The notes beneath the pieces are model-generated. The model had not been told where the DNA came from, did no database searches, and worked only from the letters and a program-made list of their open reading frames with translations. Of a DNA stretch of 64,000 nt, positions 1 to 9,361 are shown one piece after another. The stretch is from positions 310,001 through 374,000 of the forward strand of contig NZ_CP152389.1 of assembly GCF_038806765.1 (NCBI RefSeq), written 5' to 3'. This DNA is from Mucilaginibacter sp. CSA2-8R (lineage in GTDB: Bacteria > Bacteroidota > Bacteroidia > Sphingobacteriales > Sphingobacteriaceae). The position numbers and the translations under genes were made by a program. Each line of letters begins with the position of its first letter. Positions within the stretch are counted from its first letter, which is position 1.

Positions 1-1953
1 CGGGTTTTAATTAATGGTAAGCCTTCTGCCATTTCGGGTGGTAGTGTGAGCGATATATTGCAATCTATCCCGGCCAGCGCTATCCAAAACATTGAGGTAA
101 TTACTAATCCTTCGTCTAAATATGATGCTGAGGGGCAATCGGGTATTATTAACATTGTGCTTAAGCGTAACGCGCAATTAGGTTTTAATGGTTCGGCTTC
201 AGCTACCGTTGGTACGCAAAATACTTACAATGGTAGCTTAAACCTTGCTTATCAAACCTCTAAGGTTAATATTTTTGGTAACTACAGCTACCGCAAGGCT
301 AATCGCGTTGGTAATGGTTATACCAATCGTATCACTTACCCGGGTACCGACTCGGCCCGCTACCAAAACCAGGAATCAGATCAAACCTTTAAGTTTAATT
401 CGCATAACATCCGTACCGGTATAGATATTAACCTGAGCCCTAAAACGGTTTTAACATTATCTGATAATATCAACATCCGTAACCGCGATCGTTTTCAAAA
501 CGGTCTTACCAGTATTACCAGCCGCAATGTGCTCCTGCAGCAGCTAAGCCAAAATAATACATCTTATAACTCGGGTACCAACGTTGATCTTAATGCCGAC
601 TTTAGCCACAAATTTAAAAAGCAAGGGCAGGAGCTAACGGCTAATGTGGGTTACTCTACCGAAAAAGAGAACGGCGACGAATACTTAAATACGCTGTATA
701 ACTTTTATACCGGCACCCGTCGCGATAGTACTTTTAAACAAAACAACTTTACAGATCAAAAGCAGCGCAATCTTAATTTGCAGGCCGATTACACCATGCC
801 TTTAGGTAAAGAAAGTAAACTGGAAGCTGGTTACCGTACTACTATCAATCGTAACGACAATGACTACCGTGCTTTTGTGCCGGGCAATAGCCTTACCGAC
901 CAATTTTTGTTTGACCCAACACGCTCAAATCATTTTATTTATAACGAGCAGGTTCATGCAGTTTATGGTAACTATCAGCGGCAATTTGGTAAGTTTGGTG
1001 TACAGGTAGGTGCCCGTTTGGAGGATGCCCACATCCGCACCCGTTTGGTTGATAGTGTACAGCAGTATAAACAAGATTATTTTAGGGTATACCCGAGTGT
1101 GTTTTTAAGCGATAAAATCACCGAAAATCAAACCTTGCAATTAAGCTATACCCGCCGTGTAACCCGTCCGCGCGATAGGCAGTTATCGCCTTTCCTGGAT
1201 CGTAGCGACCCTTTAAACTATCAACAGGGTAATCCTAATTTGAGGCCTGAGGATACGCATGCTTTCGAGTTGAGCTATATCAATTACTGGCAGGCAGTAA
1301 CCTTAACTTCGTCGTTATACTATCGTTATACCAACAATAGTATACAGCAAGTTAGAAAACCTATAAATACGCAACTTACCACAACCGTATTCCAAAATGT
1401 AGGATCAGCTGCCAATGCCGGATATGAACTGATTGCCAAAGTAACAGCCTCATCAAAGCTCGATTTAACAGGTAACGTCAATGTTTACTATCGTAACATC
1501 AAAGGTGATCCGGCCTTGTTTGTGCAGTCAACCTCGGGGTATGCTTTTAACGGTAACCTAACAGCCAATATTAAACCTGTTAAAAAGTTAGGTATACAGC
1601 TACGCGGCGATTATCAGGGTAAGCAGGTGATAGCTCAGGGCTATAGCAAAGCACTATACGGCTTGGATGGCGGTGTCCGTTATGATTTAACCAAAACCTT
1701 GAATGTAAGTGTTAATGCGCGCGACATATTTAACTCACGCAGGTTCGGTTCTATTATTGATAATACCGGAACGGCTATTCCTTATACTTCAGAGTCGTAC
1801 CGTCGGTTTGCAACCCGCACTGTGATGTTTACGGTAGCTTACCGCTTTGGTGGCAGCAATGGCGAGCAAAAGCGCCAGAAACGTGACCAGGATAATGGCG
1901 GCGGCGGCAACCCCGATGACATGAATCCGGGTGGTGGTGCTAACATTAGATAA
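1..1953 (+). CDS. TonB-dependent outer-membrane receptor, 5'-truncated by window edge
   Basis: The frame is open from base 1, so the gene begins upstream and the GTG at 46 is not its start. The first visible residues read as the end of a TonB plug domain (RVLINGKPSAISGG, then IPASAIQNIEVITNPSSKYD and GIINIVLK). The remaining roughly 550 residues alternate aromatic and polar positions, as in a 22-strand outer-membrane barrel, with TRRVTRPRDRQLSPF and NPNLRPEDTHAFELSY typical of Bacteroidota 'outer membrane beta-barrel family' receptors. The last strand (FTVAYRFGG) is followed by a polar Gly/Asn/Asp-rich tail of about 30 residues. Such proteins import siderophores, oligosaccharides or peptides using TonB energy; the substrate cannot be told here because no SusD partner or other clue lies alongside. 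A strong hairpin follows the stop codon. Confidence 0.9.
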   Translation, partial: RVLINGKPSAISGGSVSDILQSIPASAIQNIEVITNPSSKYDAEGQSGIINIVLKRNAQLGFNGSASATVGTQNTYNGSLNLAYQTSKVNIFGNYSYRKANRVGNGYTNRITYPGTDSARYQNQESDQTFKFNSHNIRTGIDINLSPKTVLTLSDNINIRNRDRFQNGLTSITSRNVLLQQLSQNNTSYNSGTNVDLNADFSHKFKKQGQELTANVGYSTEKENGDEYLNTLYNFYTGTRRDSTFKQNNFTDQKQRNLNLQADYTMPLGKESKLEAGYRTTINRNDNDYRAFVPGNSLTDQFLFDPTRSNHFIYNEQVHAVYGNYQRQFGKFGVQVGARLEDAHIRTRLVDSVQQYKQDYFRVYPSVFLSDKITENQTLQLSYTRRVTRPRDRQLSPFLDRSDPLNYQQGNPNLRPEDTHAFELSYINYWQAVTLTSSLYYRYTNNSIQQVRKPINTQLTTTVFQNVGSAANAGYELIAKVTASSKLDLTGNVNVYYRNIKGDPALFVQSTSGYAFNGNLTANIKPVKKLGIQLRGDYQGKQVIAQGYSKALYGLDGGVRYDLTKTLNVSVNARDIFNSRRFGSIIDNTGTAIPYTSESYRRFATRTVMFTVAYRFGGSNGEQKRQKRDQDNGGGGNPDDMNPGGGANIR

Positions 1954-1967
1954 TAGATAAAAGGTAA

Positions 1968-2010
1968 AACTAACAAGCCCGTTATAGTATCTATAACGGG
2001 CTTGTTAGTT
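1968..2010. terminator. Bidirectional intrinsic terminator
   Basis: A perfect inverted repeat with two 20-base arms (1968-1987 and 1991-2010) and a 3-base loop lies between the convergent receptor gene and lactonase gene. T-rich sequence follows on the minus strand and a shorter T-containing stretch on the plus strand, so it can end transcripts from both sides. Confidence 0.85.
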
Positions 2011-2030
2011 TATAGAAATTAGTTATAAGG

Positions 2031-3167
2031 CTACTCTGCTGCTGTAAACTTTAAACAGCTTGGGCTATCTAATTGCACCTGAATTCCACTACTAGTTAAG
2101 TGACCATTGTTAGGGTTAATTTTAAAAACCACAATATTGTTGCTTTTTTGATTGGCTACCAGCAGGTACTTACCAGATGGGTCAATAACAAAGTTGCGCG
2201 GATGGTTACCCATGCTCGACTGGCGCTCTACAAAAGTGAGTAAGCCGGTTTCCTGGTTAATGGCATATACAATAATTTCGTTGGCATCACCGCGGTTGGT
2301 GGCATATAAAAAGCGGCCATCCGGAGATACATGCATATCGGCACCGCCAATTTGCCCGGTAAAGCCATCAGGCAGCATGCTTACACTCTGCAGCTGTTTA
2401 GGCTGGCCATTATTGTAATTATAGGCAAAGATGTTGCCACCCATCTCTGTAATTACATACATATACTTCTTGTTAGCGCTAAAATCAATATGCCGTGGCC
2501 CCTCGCCGCCGGGTAAGCCGATCGCAGCCGGGGTGGATGGTGTAAGTGGTTGTGGCTGCGAAGCTTTATAACGGTAAATGTTCACTTTGTCGTTCCCCAG
2601 GTTACTGAACAGTAAATGTTTTTCATCCGGCGACAGCACTGCGGTGTGCACATGCGGTTTGTCCTGCCTTTGTTTATTAGGTCCTAAGCCCTGGTTAGGC
2701 TCCTGGATAATTTGCGAGGCCGGATTTAACGAACCATCTTTGTTTACCGGGAACACGTATAAATTTCCACCAGAGTAATTAGCGGTAAATACATTCTTCT
2801 GTTCTTTGTCAACCGAGATGTAACACGGGCCTGCGCCCGACACCTGTTTGTTAATCAACTCAATTTTACCCATCTTAGGCTCAAAGCTAAAGGCACTCAC
2901 ACCGCCTTTGCGGTCATCACCAATTTCATTAACCGAATAAACAAATTTGCGGTTAGGTGATATGCACAGATAAGAAGGGTTATCAACACCGGTAGTGCGG
3001 TTTAAATAGGCTAAACGGCCACTCTCGGTGTAAAAACGATAAACATATATACCATCGCTGCCATTACTGGTGTAAGTACCAATCAGTAAATCGAGCATTT
3101 TGGGTGGTTTGGGTTGTGCTGCCAGCAGGCCCGGCAACAGGCACAACAAAAAAAGTAGTTTTTTCAT
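2031..3167 (-). CDS. Secreted lactonase family protein (6-phosphogluconolactonase-type seven-bladed propeller)
   Basis: The start at 3167 is preferred over the upstream ATG at 3191 because it gives a clean signal peptide (MKKLLFLLCLLPGLLAAQ) and has GGAG five bases upstream. The 378-residue product shows repeated propeller blades: IGTYTSNGSDGIYVYRF, NPSYLCISPNRKFVYSVNE, GPCYISVDKEQKNVFTANY, GPRHIDFSANKKYMYVITE and HPRNFVIDPSGKYLLVANQ. This is the PF10282 lactonase pattern shared with YbhE-type 6-phosphogluconolactonases and cycloisomerases. The signal peptide argues against a cytosolic pentose-phosphate role; a periplasmic sugar lactone is a more likely substrate, but that is inference. Confidence 0.85.
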   Translation of the reverse strand: MKKLLFLLCLLPGLLAAQPKPPKMLDLLIGTYTSNGSDGIYVYRFYTESGRLAYLNRTTGVDNPSYLCISPNRKFVYSVNEIGDDRKGGVSAFSFEPKMGKIELINKQVSGAGPCYISVDKEQKNVFTANYSGGNLYVFPVNKDGSLNPASQIIQEPNQGLGPNKQRQDKPHVHTAVLSPDEKHLLFSNLGNDKVNIYRYKASQPQPLTPSTPAAIGLPGGEGPRHIDFSANKKYMYVITEMGGNIFAYNYNNGQPKQLQSVSMLPDGFTGQIGGADMHVSPDGRFLYATNRGDANEIIVYAINQETGLLTFVERQSSMGNHPRNFVIDPSGKYLLVANQKSNNIVVFKINPNNGHLTSSGIQVQLDSPSCLKFTAAE

Positions 3168-3193
3168 AGAACTCCAGTTAAGAAAATGCAAAG

Positions 3194-3230
3194 TAATAAA
3201 AAAGCCTTTCCTGTAAAGAAAAGGCTTTAA
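3194..3230 (-). terminator. Intrinsic terminator of the pseudouridine synthase gene
   Basis: Arms AAAGCCTTT (3201-3209) and AAAGGCTTT (3220-3228) form a hairpin. Read on the minus strand it is followed by a run of six T, immediately downstream of the gene ending at 3322. Confidence 0.75.
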
Positions 3231-3321
3231 AAGTTATGTAAGTGGCGGGTAATGTTTAAAAGTCAAAGTAAAATTTCAGGGTTCTGCATTCCTGACGCTG
3301 TACTCTATACTCTAAAAAAAA

Positions 3322-4767
3322 CTATACCTGCACCAGGTGTTTCAGTTGGATGATTTCTTTTTCGTCCAGATAGCGCCAGCGTCCGCGCGGTAAATCTTTT
3401 TTAGTAAGGTTGGCGTATATGGTACGATCCAGTTTTACTACCTCGTAACCCAGGTGTTCAAAAATACGGCGTACAATGCGGTTTTTACCACTATGTATTT
3501 GTATGCCTATTTCGCGTTTGCTGCCGCCTTGTACGTAGCTAACCGTGTCGGGCTTAATTAAGCCGTCTTCCAGCTCTAAACCGAAGCTTATTTTATTTAA
3601 ATCGCCTTGCGTTAAGCTTTTGTTTAATTCTACCTGGTAAATTTTTGTAGTGTTATTACGCGGATGCGAAAGCTTATCGGCCAGTTCGCCATCGTTGGTC
3701 ATTAACAGTAAACCGGTGGTATTGCGGTCCAGGCGGCCTACCGGGTAAATGCGTTCGCGACTGGCTTTTTCAACCAGGTGCATTACTGTACGGCGCTCCT
3801 GCGGATCGTCAGTAGTAGTAATATAGTCTTTGGGTTTATTTAATAATACATAAACCATTTTTTCGCGTTTCAGCGTCTCGCCATTGTAACGGATCACATC
3901 TTTGGCTGGGTCAACTTTATAACCTAACTCAGATATTACTTCGCCGTTTACCGACACTACACCTGCCGCAATCAGTTCGTCGGCCTTACGGCGCGAACAG
4001 ATGCCTGCATTAGATATATAACGATTGAGCCTGATTAAGTGGTCGTCCTCTTTGGGAGTTTCGCTTTTTTTGCGGCCCCTTAAAACGCGGGTTGGGCGTT
4101 CTTCATTAAAATCGCGTTGCTCGCTGCTGCGTGATGAGCTGCGTTGCTCGTCGCGGTTACGGGGATTTTTGTTCTTAGCGTCCGGATTTTCGCTCCAGGT
4201 ACGTGATGATGCAGTTGGCCGGCTGTATCTTTTTTCGCCGCCTTCGCTTTGTTCGTCGTTGCGTTTCTTAAAAGAATTTCCGCTTTTAAAGCCGCCTTCG
4301 CTGCGTTTAAATGGCCTGTCTCCTTCGGGTTTGCCAGTGTTACGCGAGGCAAAAGGTTTTCTTTCGCCACCTTCACTTTGCTCACCAGTACGTTTTCTAA
4401 ATGAGCCATTGCCTTTAAAGCCACCTTCGCTGCTGCGTTTAAAAGTTCTGTCGCCACCCTCGCTCTGGCTGCCGCCGCGTGAGGCAAAAGGCTTTTTATC
4501 GCCCGATGCGCCGTAGCTTCTTTTAGGCCGCTCATCACTATTGAAGCTGCCGGTTGATGGTTTGCGCGATGCAGAATAAGGTCTTTTTTCAGAGTCGCTG
4601 CCAAAGCGTTTGCCCGATGCGCCGTCATCTGATTTTTTGAAACTCGAATTTGCATTGCGTGTGCGTGGAGAAGAGCTGTTGCGTGGTTGGTCGCCACTAC
4701 CGGTACGCCTGCCGGCTGATTTGTTGGACTTGTCGTCGCGACTGTTCCCTGGTTTTTTGAATACCAT
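3322..4767 (-). CDS. rRNA pseudouridine synthase (RsuA/RluB family) with long disordered N-terminus
   Basis: The product has 481 residues, about twice a normal RsuA/RluB enzyme. The C-terminal ~240 residues hold the whole enzyme: an S4 RNA-binding domain (LIRLNRYISNAGICSRRKAD) and the catalytic domain with the aspartate motif GRLDRNTTGLLLMTNDGELA and the late IHSGKNRIVRRIFEHLGYEV segment. It should convert one uridine of 23S or 16S rRNA to pseudouridine during ribosome assembly; which site is not readable. Residues 1-240 are low-complexity, rich in Lys, Arg, Ser and Gly, with repeated units such as SEGGERKPFASR and SEGGFKSGNSFKKR. Basic extensions of this kind are common in Bacteroidota members of the family and probably bind RNA (inference). 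A terminator follows at 3194-3230. Confidence 0.92.
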   Translation of the reverse strand: MVFKKPGNSRDDKSNKSAGRRTGSGDQPRNSSSPRTRNANSSFKKSDDGASGKRFGSDSEKRPYSASRKPSTGSFNSDERPKRSYGASGDKKPFASRGGSQSEGGDRTFKRSSEGGFKGNGSFRKRTGEQSEGGERKPFASRNTGKPEGDRPFKRSEGGFKSGNSFKKRNDEQSEGGEKRYSRPTASSRTWSENPDAKNKNPRNRDEQRSSSRSSEQRDFNEERPTRVLRGRKKSETPKEDDHLIRLNRYISNAGICSRRKADELIAAGVVSVNGEVISELGYKVDPAKDVIRYNGETLKREKMVYVLLNKPKDYITTTDDPQERRTVMHLVEKASRERIYPVGRLDRNTTGLLLMTNDGELADKLSHPRNNTTKIYQVELNKSLTQGDLNKISFGLELEDGLIKPDTVSYVQGGSKREIGIQIHSGKNRIVRRIFEHLGYEVVKLDRTIYANLTKKDLPRGRWRYLDEKEIIQLKHLVQV

Positions 4768-4923
4768 ATTTTGTTGTTAAAGCTTTAAAAGCGGGGAGCA
4801 AATGTACGAAAATTTGCTCATTAATAAAAAAAGTTTCCACATTAAAATCTGCGTTTACAGGCTGTAAATGTGCTGTTTTTGAAAGTTTTCAACATCGCGA
4901 AAAACACTAAGTGCATGTAAGTG

Positions 4924-4953
4924 TTTGATAATGTGAAATGTTTGTTACCTTTG
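4924..4953 (+). promoter_or_regulatory. Bacteroidota-type promoter for the lytic transglycosylase gene
   Basis: TTTG at 4924-4927, 18 bases, then TACCTTTG at 4946-4953, matching the Bacteroidota consensus TTTG / TAnnTTTG. It lies about 40 bases before the start codon at 4995. Confidence 0.6.
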
Positions 4954-4994
4954 CAAACACATCCTAGCCTATTTGTTGAACTAATTTTTATTGA

Positions 4995-5762
4995 ATGATC
5001 AAAAATCACCTACTTACGTGCTCCGTAATGTGTGTGCTGTTTATCATCTCAAAGCTTTTTGTTTTTAGTGTTCCTGACAAAAAGCCATTGAAAAACAGTC
5101 CTGTTCTTTTTAACATATTTGAGGTTAAGAAAAGTACAGAAGAAACTGCCCCTCTCAACTTTGCCGATGAGGAGGTGCCTGTAAATAACGCTAAAGTAAA
5201 GCGTAAACTTGATTACTCTATCTGGAAGCATGGTTATGACGAGATGCACACAGACGAGCTACAGGCTAAAGCCAGTAAATGGTTCCCGGTTATTGAACCC
5301 ATCTTGAGGCTTTATGGCATTCCCGAAGATTTTAAGTACATCCCGTTGCTTGAGTCAGGCTTTAAAAGCCATGCGCGTTCGCCGCGGGGGGCTGCCGGTA
5401 TATGGCAGTTTATGCCTGCAACGGCCCGTGAGTATGGCCTTAAAGTGGGCCGCCATAAAGATGAGCGTTTAAACGCCCGTAAATCTACTATTGCTGCTTG
5501 CAAGTATCTTAAAGAGTTGTACAATAAATTTGACAACTGGACACTGGCTGCTGCGGCATTTAATGCCGGTGAAACGCGGGTGCAAAGAGCCATTAACCAC
5601 AAAAACAAAGGCAATTACTTTTATATGCGCTTAAACCGCGAAACCGGTATGTACATTTACAAGCTGGTTGCCATGAAAGAGGTAATTGATTACCCTGTCG
5701 AAAATGGTTATGATGAGGTTTGGGCAAACATGAAACCGTCCGAAGTTTTGTCAGTAAACTAA
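4995..5762 (+). CDS. Lytic transglycosylase (SLT/MltD type, GH23)
   Basis: This 255-residue protein has an N-terminal hydrophobic segment (about residues 6-26) that serves as signal peptide or membrane anchor, then a GH23 domain from about residue 95. The catalytic glutamate is E120 in PLLESGFKSHARSPRGAAG, followed by GIWQFMPATAREYGL and the AAAAFNAGETRVQRAI motif. It cleaves the MurNAc-GlcNAc bond of peptidoglycan in the periplasm, forming 1,6-anhydroMurNAc ends. No LysM domain is present, so it is shorter than typical MltD. It is a single-gene unit with its own promoter at 4924-4953. Confidence 0.9.
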   Translation: MIKNHLLTCSVMCVLFIISKLFVFSVPDKKPLKNSPVLFNIFEVKKSTEETAPLNFADEEVPVNNAKVKRKLDYSIWKHGYDEMHTDELQAKASKWFPVIEPILRLYGIPEDFKYIPLLESGFKSHARSPRGAAGIWQFMPATAREYGLKVGRHKDERLNARKSTIAACKYLKELYNKFDNWTLAAAAFNAGETRVQRAINHKNKGNYFYMRLNRETGMYIYKLVAMKEVIDYPVENGYDEVWANMKPSEVLSVN

Positions 5763-5801
5763 AATATTTAGTAAATACGGAGCAAATCAGGCTGCCGTGC
5801 A

Positions 5802-5831
5802 TTGTGCGCGGTGGCCTTTTTCGTATATTTG
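5802..5831 (+). promoter_or_regulatory. Bacteroidota-type promoter for uvrA
   Basis: TTG at 5802-5804, 19 bases, then TATATTTG at 5824-5831. It lies about 80 bases upstream of the uvrA ATG and fits the TTG / TAnnTTTG consensus well. Confidence 0.6.
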
Positions 5832-5910
5832 CATCTCTAATTGAGCTAATTACGGCGTTAACAAAACTAAGCTGTGCTTTACAAGTTTAATACTTGTTTC
5901 TAAATACAAT

Positions 5911-8769
5911 ATGAGCGAAAAAACTGTTGATCTGGGCGAACAAAGTGAAGTGGAAGTGTATGGTGCCCGGGTGCATAACTTAAAAAATATAGATGTTTCT
6001 TTTCCGCGCAACCAGCTGGTGGTTATTACCGGCCTGAGTGGCAGCGGCAAGTCGTCACTGGCATTTGATACTATTTATGCCGAAGGGCAGCGCCGTTATA
6101 TGGAAACTTTTTCGGCCTACTCGCGCCAGTTTATGGGCGGCATGGAGCGGCCGGATGTAGATAAGGTATCGGGCCTAAGCCCGGTAATTGCCATTGAGCA
6201 AAAAACAACCAGCAAAAACCCAAGGTCTACTGTAGGTACCATTACCGAAATTTACGATTTTATGCGTTTGCTGTTTGCCCGTGCGGGTGAGGCTTACTCC
6301 TACATCAGCGGGCAAAAAATGGAGCGCATGAGTGAAGACCAGATTTTGCGCAACATTATGGAAAAGTTTGACGGCGAGCCGGTAAACATACTGGCGCCGG
6401 TAGTAAAAGGCCGTAAAGGTCATTACCGCGAACTTTTTGAAACTATACGTAAACAAGGCTATCTTAAAGTATACGTAGATGGCACTATTGTAGACGTAGA
6501 ACCCAAAATGCAGTTAGACCGCTACAAGATACATGATATTGATATAGTGGTTGACCGTTTAGTGGTTACCGAAAAAGATAGCAAGCGGTTATATACCTCG
6601 GTGCAATCGGCCCTAAAAACAGCTAAAGGTATTATCCGGATTGCCGATAAGGACAATAATGTATCTTATTTCAGTAAGTTCTTGATGGACCCGGTTTCGG
6701 GGATATCATATGACGAGCCACAACCCAATACATTTTCATTCAACTCGCCTTATGGTGCCTGTGATAAATGCGATGGCTTAGGTTACATTTTCGTGGTTGA
6801 TGAAAGCTCGGTAATTCCGAACCCGAAACTAAGCATTATGAACGGCGGTTTGGCGCCGATAGGTGAGTACCGCGAGACTTGGGTTTTCCAGGTATTGAAA
6901 GCGCTGGCAAAGAAGTACGAGTTTTCGTTATCGGTACCTATTGAGAAAATTCCGCGCGAAAAACTGGATATTATCCTCAATGGTTCGCACGAAATTATTA
7001 CTGTAGCGGTAGAGTACAATAAATGGAATGTACAAAGCTATCAGGTAACGTTCGACGGCATCATTCGTATGCTCGAGGAGCAGCAGGAGCGCAAGAGCGA
7101 AGAAATATCTGATGATATGGAAGCTTATCGTGTATTAAAAACCTGCCCGGTGTGCGACGGCGCGCGTTTAAAGAAAGAATCGCTCCATTTTAAGGTTGAT
7201 CAAAAGAATATTTTTGAGCTGGCCTGTATGGATATCCGTACCCTTCAAGATTGGTTCACTAACCTGGAAGAGCGCCTTAACGAGCGCCAGAATGTTATCG
7301 CTCGCGAAATTTTGAAAGAGATTCGTGCCCGCATTGGCTTTTTGCTGGATGTGGGTTTGAGCTACCTGACCTTAGACCGTACCGCACGTACCTTATCGGG
7401 TGGCGAGGCACAGCGTATCCGTTTGGCTACGCAAATTGGCTCGCAATTGATGAACGTGATGTACATTTTAGATGAGCCAAGTATCGGGTTGCACCAGCGC
7501 GATAACGACCGTCTGATTAAAGCTCTAAAAAACCTGCGCGACTTAGGCAACACCGTTTTGGTGGTTGAGCACGATAAAGACATGATACTGGAGGCAGACT
7601 ATGTAATTGACATGGGCCCGGCAGCCGGTGTGCATGGCGGACAAGTAGTGGCCGAAGGTACACCACAGCAATTGATGAGCAAGCATACGCTTACCACATC
7701 ATATATTAATGGAGAGCGCGAAATTGCTATTCCTAAAAAGCGGCGCAAGGGTAACGGCAAATCGTTAACGCTAAAAAAAGCAACTGGCCATAACCTTAAA
7801 AAGGTGACGGTCGAGTTTCCGTTAGGTAAACTCATTGGTATTACCGGGGTATCGGGCAGCGGTAAATCCAGCCTGATTACCGAAACTCTGTATCCTATCT
7901 TGAATCATCATTTTTTCAGGGCTAAAAAGCATCCTTTGCCTTATGATAAAATTGAAGGGCTGGAAAATATTGATAAGGTGATTGAGATAGACCAAACACC
8001 TATCGGCCGTACACCGCGCTCCAACCCAGCTACGTATACCGGTGTTTTCTCCGATATCAGAGCACTGTATGTGCAATTACCCGAATCTAAAATACGGGGA
8101 TATAAACCCGGCCGCTTCTCATTTAACGTTAAAGGCGGCCGTTGCGAAACCTGCCAGGGTGCAGGCATGAAGGTAATTGAAATGAACTTTTTACCTGATG
8201 TACAAGTGCCTTGCGAAGAATGCGGCGGCAAACGTTATAACCGCGAAACACTGGAAGTGCGTTATCGTGGTAAATCCATCAGTGATGTACTTGACATGAG
8301 CATTGAGGATGCGACTGCTTTTTTTGAGCATATTCCATCCATTTACCGCAAAGTAAGAACTTTGAATGATGTAGGTTTGGGTTATATCACTTTAGGGCAA
8401 TCATCATTAACCTTATCAGGTGGTGAGGCACAGCGTGTTAAACTGGCTACCGAGTTATCTAAAAAAGATACCGGCAACACCTTCTATATTTTAGATGAGC
8501 CTACCACCGGTTTGCATTTTGAGGATATCAACGTGTTGTTGGGCGTATTGCAACAACTGGTTGATAAAGGCAACACCGTGCTGGTAATTGAGCATAACCT
8601 GGATGTAATTAAAGTAGTTGACCACGTGATTGACCTGGGGCCTGAAGGCGGCTCGGGTGGTGGCCAGATTTTATACAAAGGCACGCCCGAAGGTTTATGT
8701 AAAGTAAAAGAAAGCTTTACCGGTCAGTTTTTGGCTAAAGAAATGGCGCTGATTCCGGTTCAGGTGTAA
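5911..8769 (+). CDS. uvrA: Excinuclease ABC subunit A
   Basis: The product is 952 residues, normal for UvrA. It is the damage-sensing ATPase of nucleotide excision repair, which loads UvrB onto lesions. Both ATP-binding halves are complete: Walker A GLSGSGKSS at residues 41-49 and GVSGSGKSS in the second half, ABC signatures TLSGGEAQRIRLATQ and TLSGGEAQRVKLATE, and Walker B segments MYILDEPSIGLHQRD and FYILDEPTTGLHFED. Zinc-finger cysteines appear as CDKCDGLGY, CPVCDGARL and CETCQGAG...CEECGGKRY. It is a single-gene unit, with promoter at 5802-5831 and terminator at 8791-8821. Confidence 0.98.
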   Translation: MSEKTVDLGEQSEVEVYGARVHNLKNIDVSFPRNQLVVITGLSGSGKSSLAFDTIYAEGQRRYMETFSAYSRQFMGGMERPDVDKVSGLSPVIAIEQKTTSKNPRSTVGTITEIYDFMRLLFARAGEAYSYISGQKMERMSEDQILRNIMEKFDGEPVNILAPVVKGRKGHYRELFETIRKQGYLKVYVDGTIVDVEPKMQLDRYKIHDIDIVVDRLVVTEKDSKRLYTSVQSALKTAKGIIRIADKDNNVSYFSKFLMDPVSGISYDEPQPNTFSFNSPYGACDKCDGLGYIFVVDESSVIPNPKLSIMNGGLAPIGEYRETWVFQVLKALAKKYEFSLSVPIEKIPREKLDIILNGSHEIITVAVEYNKWNVQSYQVTFDGIIRMLEEQQERKSEEISDDMEAYRVLKTCPVCDGARLKKESLHFKVDQKNIFELACMDIRTLQDWFTNLEERLNERQNVIAREILKEIRARIGFLLDVGLSYLTLDRTARTLSGGEAQRIRLATQIGSQLMNVMYILDEPSIGLHQRDNDRLIKALKNLRDLGNTVLVVEHDKDMILEADYVIDMGPAAGVHGGQVVAEGTPQQLMSKHTLTTSYINGEREIAIPKKRRKGNGKSLTLKKATGHNLKKVTVEFPLGKLIGITGVSGSGKSSLITETLYPILNHHFFRAKKHPLPYDKIEGLENIDKVIEIDQTPIGRTPRSNPATYTGVFSDIRALYVQLPESKIRGYKPGRFSFNVKGGRCETCQGAGMKVIEMNFLPDVQVPCEECGGKRYNRETLEVRYRGKSISDVLDMSIEDATAFFEHIPSIYRKVRTLNDVGLGYITLGQSSLTLSGGEAQRVKLATELSKKDTGNTFYILDEPTTGLHFEDINVLLGVLQQLVDKGNTVLVIEHNLDVIKVVDHVIDLGPEGGSGGGQILYKGTPEGLCKVKESFTGQFLAKEMALIPVQV

Positions 8770-8790
8770 ATTAAAATCATGATTATATAT

Positions 8791-8821
8791 AAAAGAGGCG
8801 CAAATTTGCGCCTCTTTTTTT
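8791..8821 (+). terminator. Intrinsic terminator of uvrA
   Basis: A perfect palindrome (AAAAGAGGCGCAAA and its complement, 8791-8818), GC-rich in the middle and followed by further T residues, sits about 20 bases after the uvrA stop codon. Confidence 0.85.
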
Positions 8822-8888
8822 GTGCTGTTTATAGCAATTAATTTCTTCAAAAATCAACTAAATTCATTCGGTTAGGTGATACAAACAA

Positions 8889-9314
8889 ATGGTAGTATTC
8901 AGAGTAAAAGATTATAATTATATGCGTATTATATTAATCGTTTGCAGCATATGTCCGGTTTGTTTTTTTCTGATCGCTAACTACTTCGAGCAAAATTATC
9001 TTTTGGCATTTTTAATTACCATAGTTATATTTTCTATTGTTTTTACAGTCTTTGTTTTATACTTGAGGAGAAAAGAAAATGAATATTTGATAACTGCGGA
9101 TGATGAAAAAGTTTCATTCTTGAAAAACAGTAGTTATCAGTGGAGTGAAATAGCAAGCATTAATTCTTTTTCCGAAGGGTTTGGCAGGTCTCGAGCCGAC
9201 TACGTCAGGATACTTTTGATTAATGGAAAAATTCTGAATATTGAAGTTGCCAATTGCGATTATGAAAATCAGGATATCACCCGTAAGCTTAAAGAAATCG
9301 GAAAGTTAGGCTGA
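8889..9314 (+). CDS. Small membrane protein with PH-like C-terminal region, function unknown
   Basis: I do not recognise this 141-residue protein. It has two hydrophobic helices (about residues 12-29 and 33-54) separated by NYFEQN, followed by a charged hinge (LRRKENE). The soluble C-terminal ~80 residues pattern as short beta strands (YLITADDEKVSFLKN, YQWSEIASINSF, YVRILLINGKILNIEV), which resembles bacterial PH-domain-like proteins. A start at the ATG at 8922 would drop eleven residues and begin just before the first helix; both are possible. Base composition is AT-richer than the neighbours. It stands alone between uvrA and nnr, so context gives no function. Confidence 0.6.
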   Translation: MVVFRVKDYNYMRIILIVCSICPVCFFLIANYFEQNYLLAFLITIVIFSIVFTVFVLYLRRKENEYLITADDEKVSFLKNSSYQWSEIASINSFSEGFGRSRADYVRILLINGKILNIEVANCDYENQDITRKLKEIGKLG

Positions 9315-9361
9315 ATGTTAATCCTGAAAACAAAACTCTATACCTGTTCCTTAACCTTTAC

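Noticed and set aside
4025..4697. Long frames on both strands (163 codons on plus at 4025-4516, 205 codons on minus at 4080-4697)
   Set aside because: They are out-of-frame readings of the repetitive Lys/Arg/Ser/Gly coding region of the pseudouridine synthase; the low-complexity composition removes stop codons in other frames.
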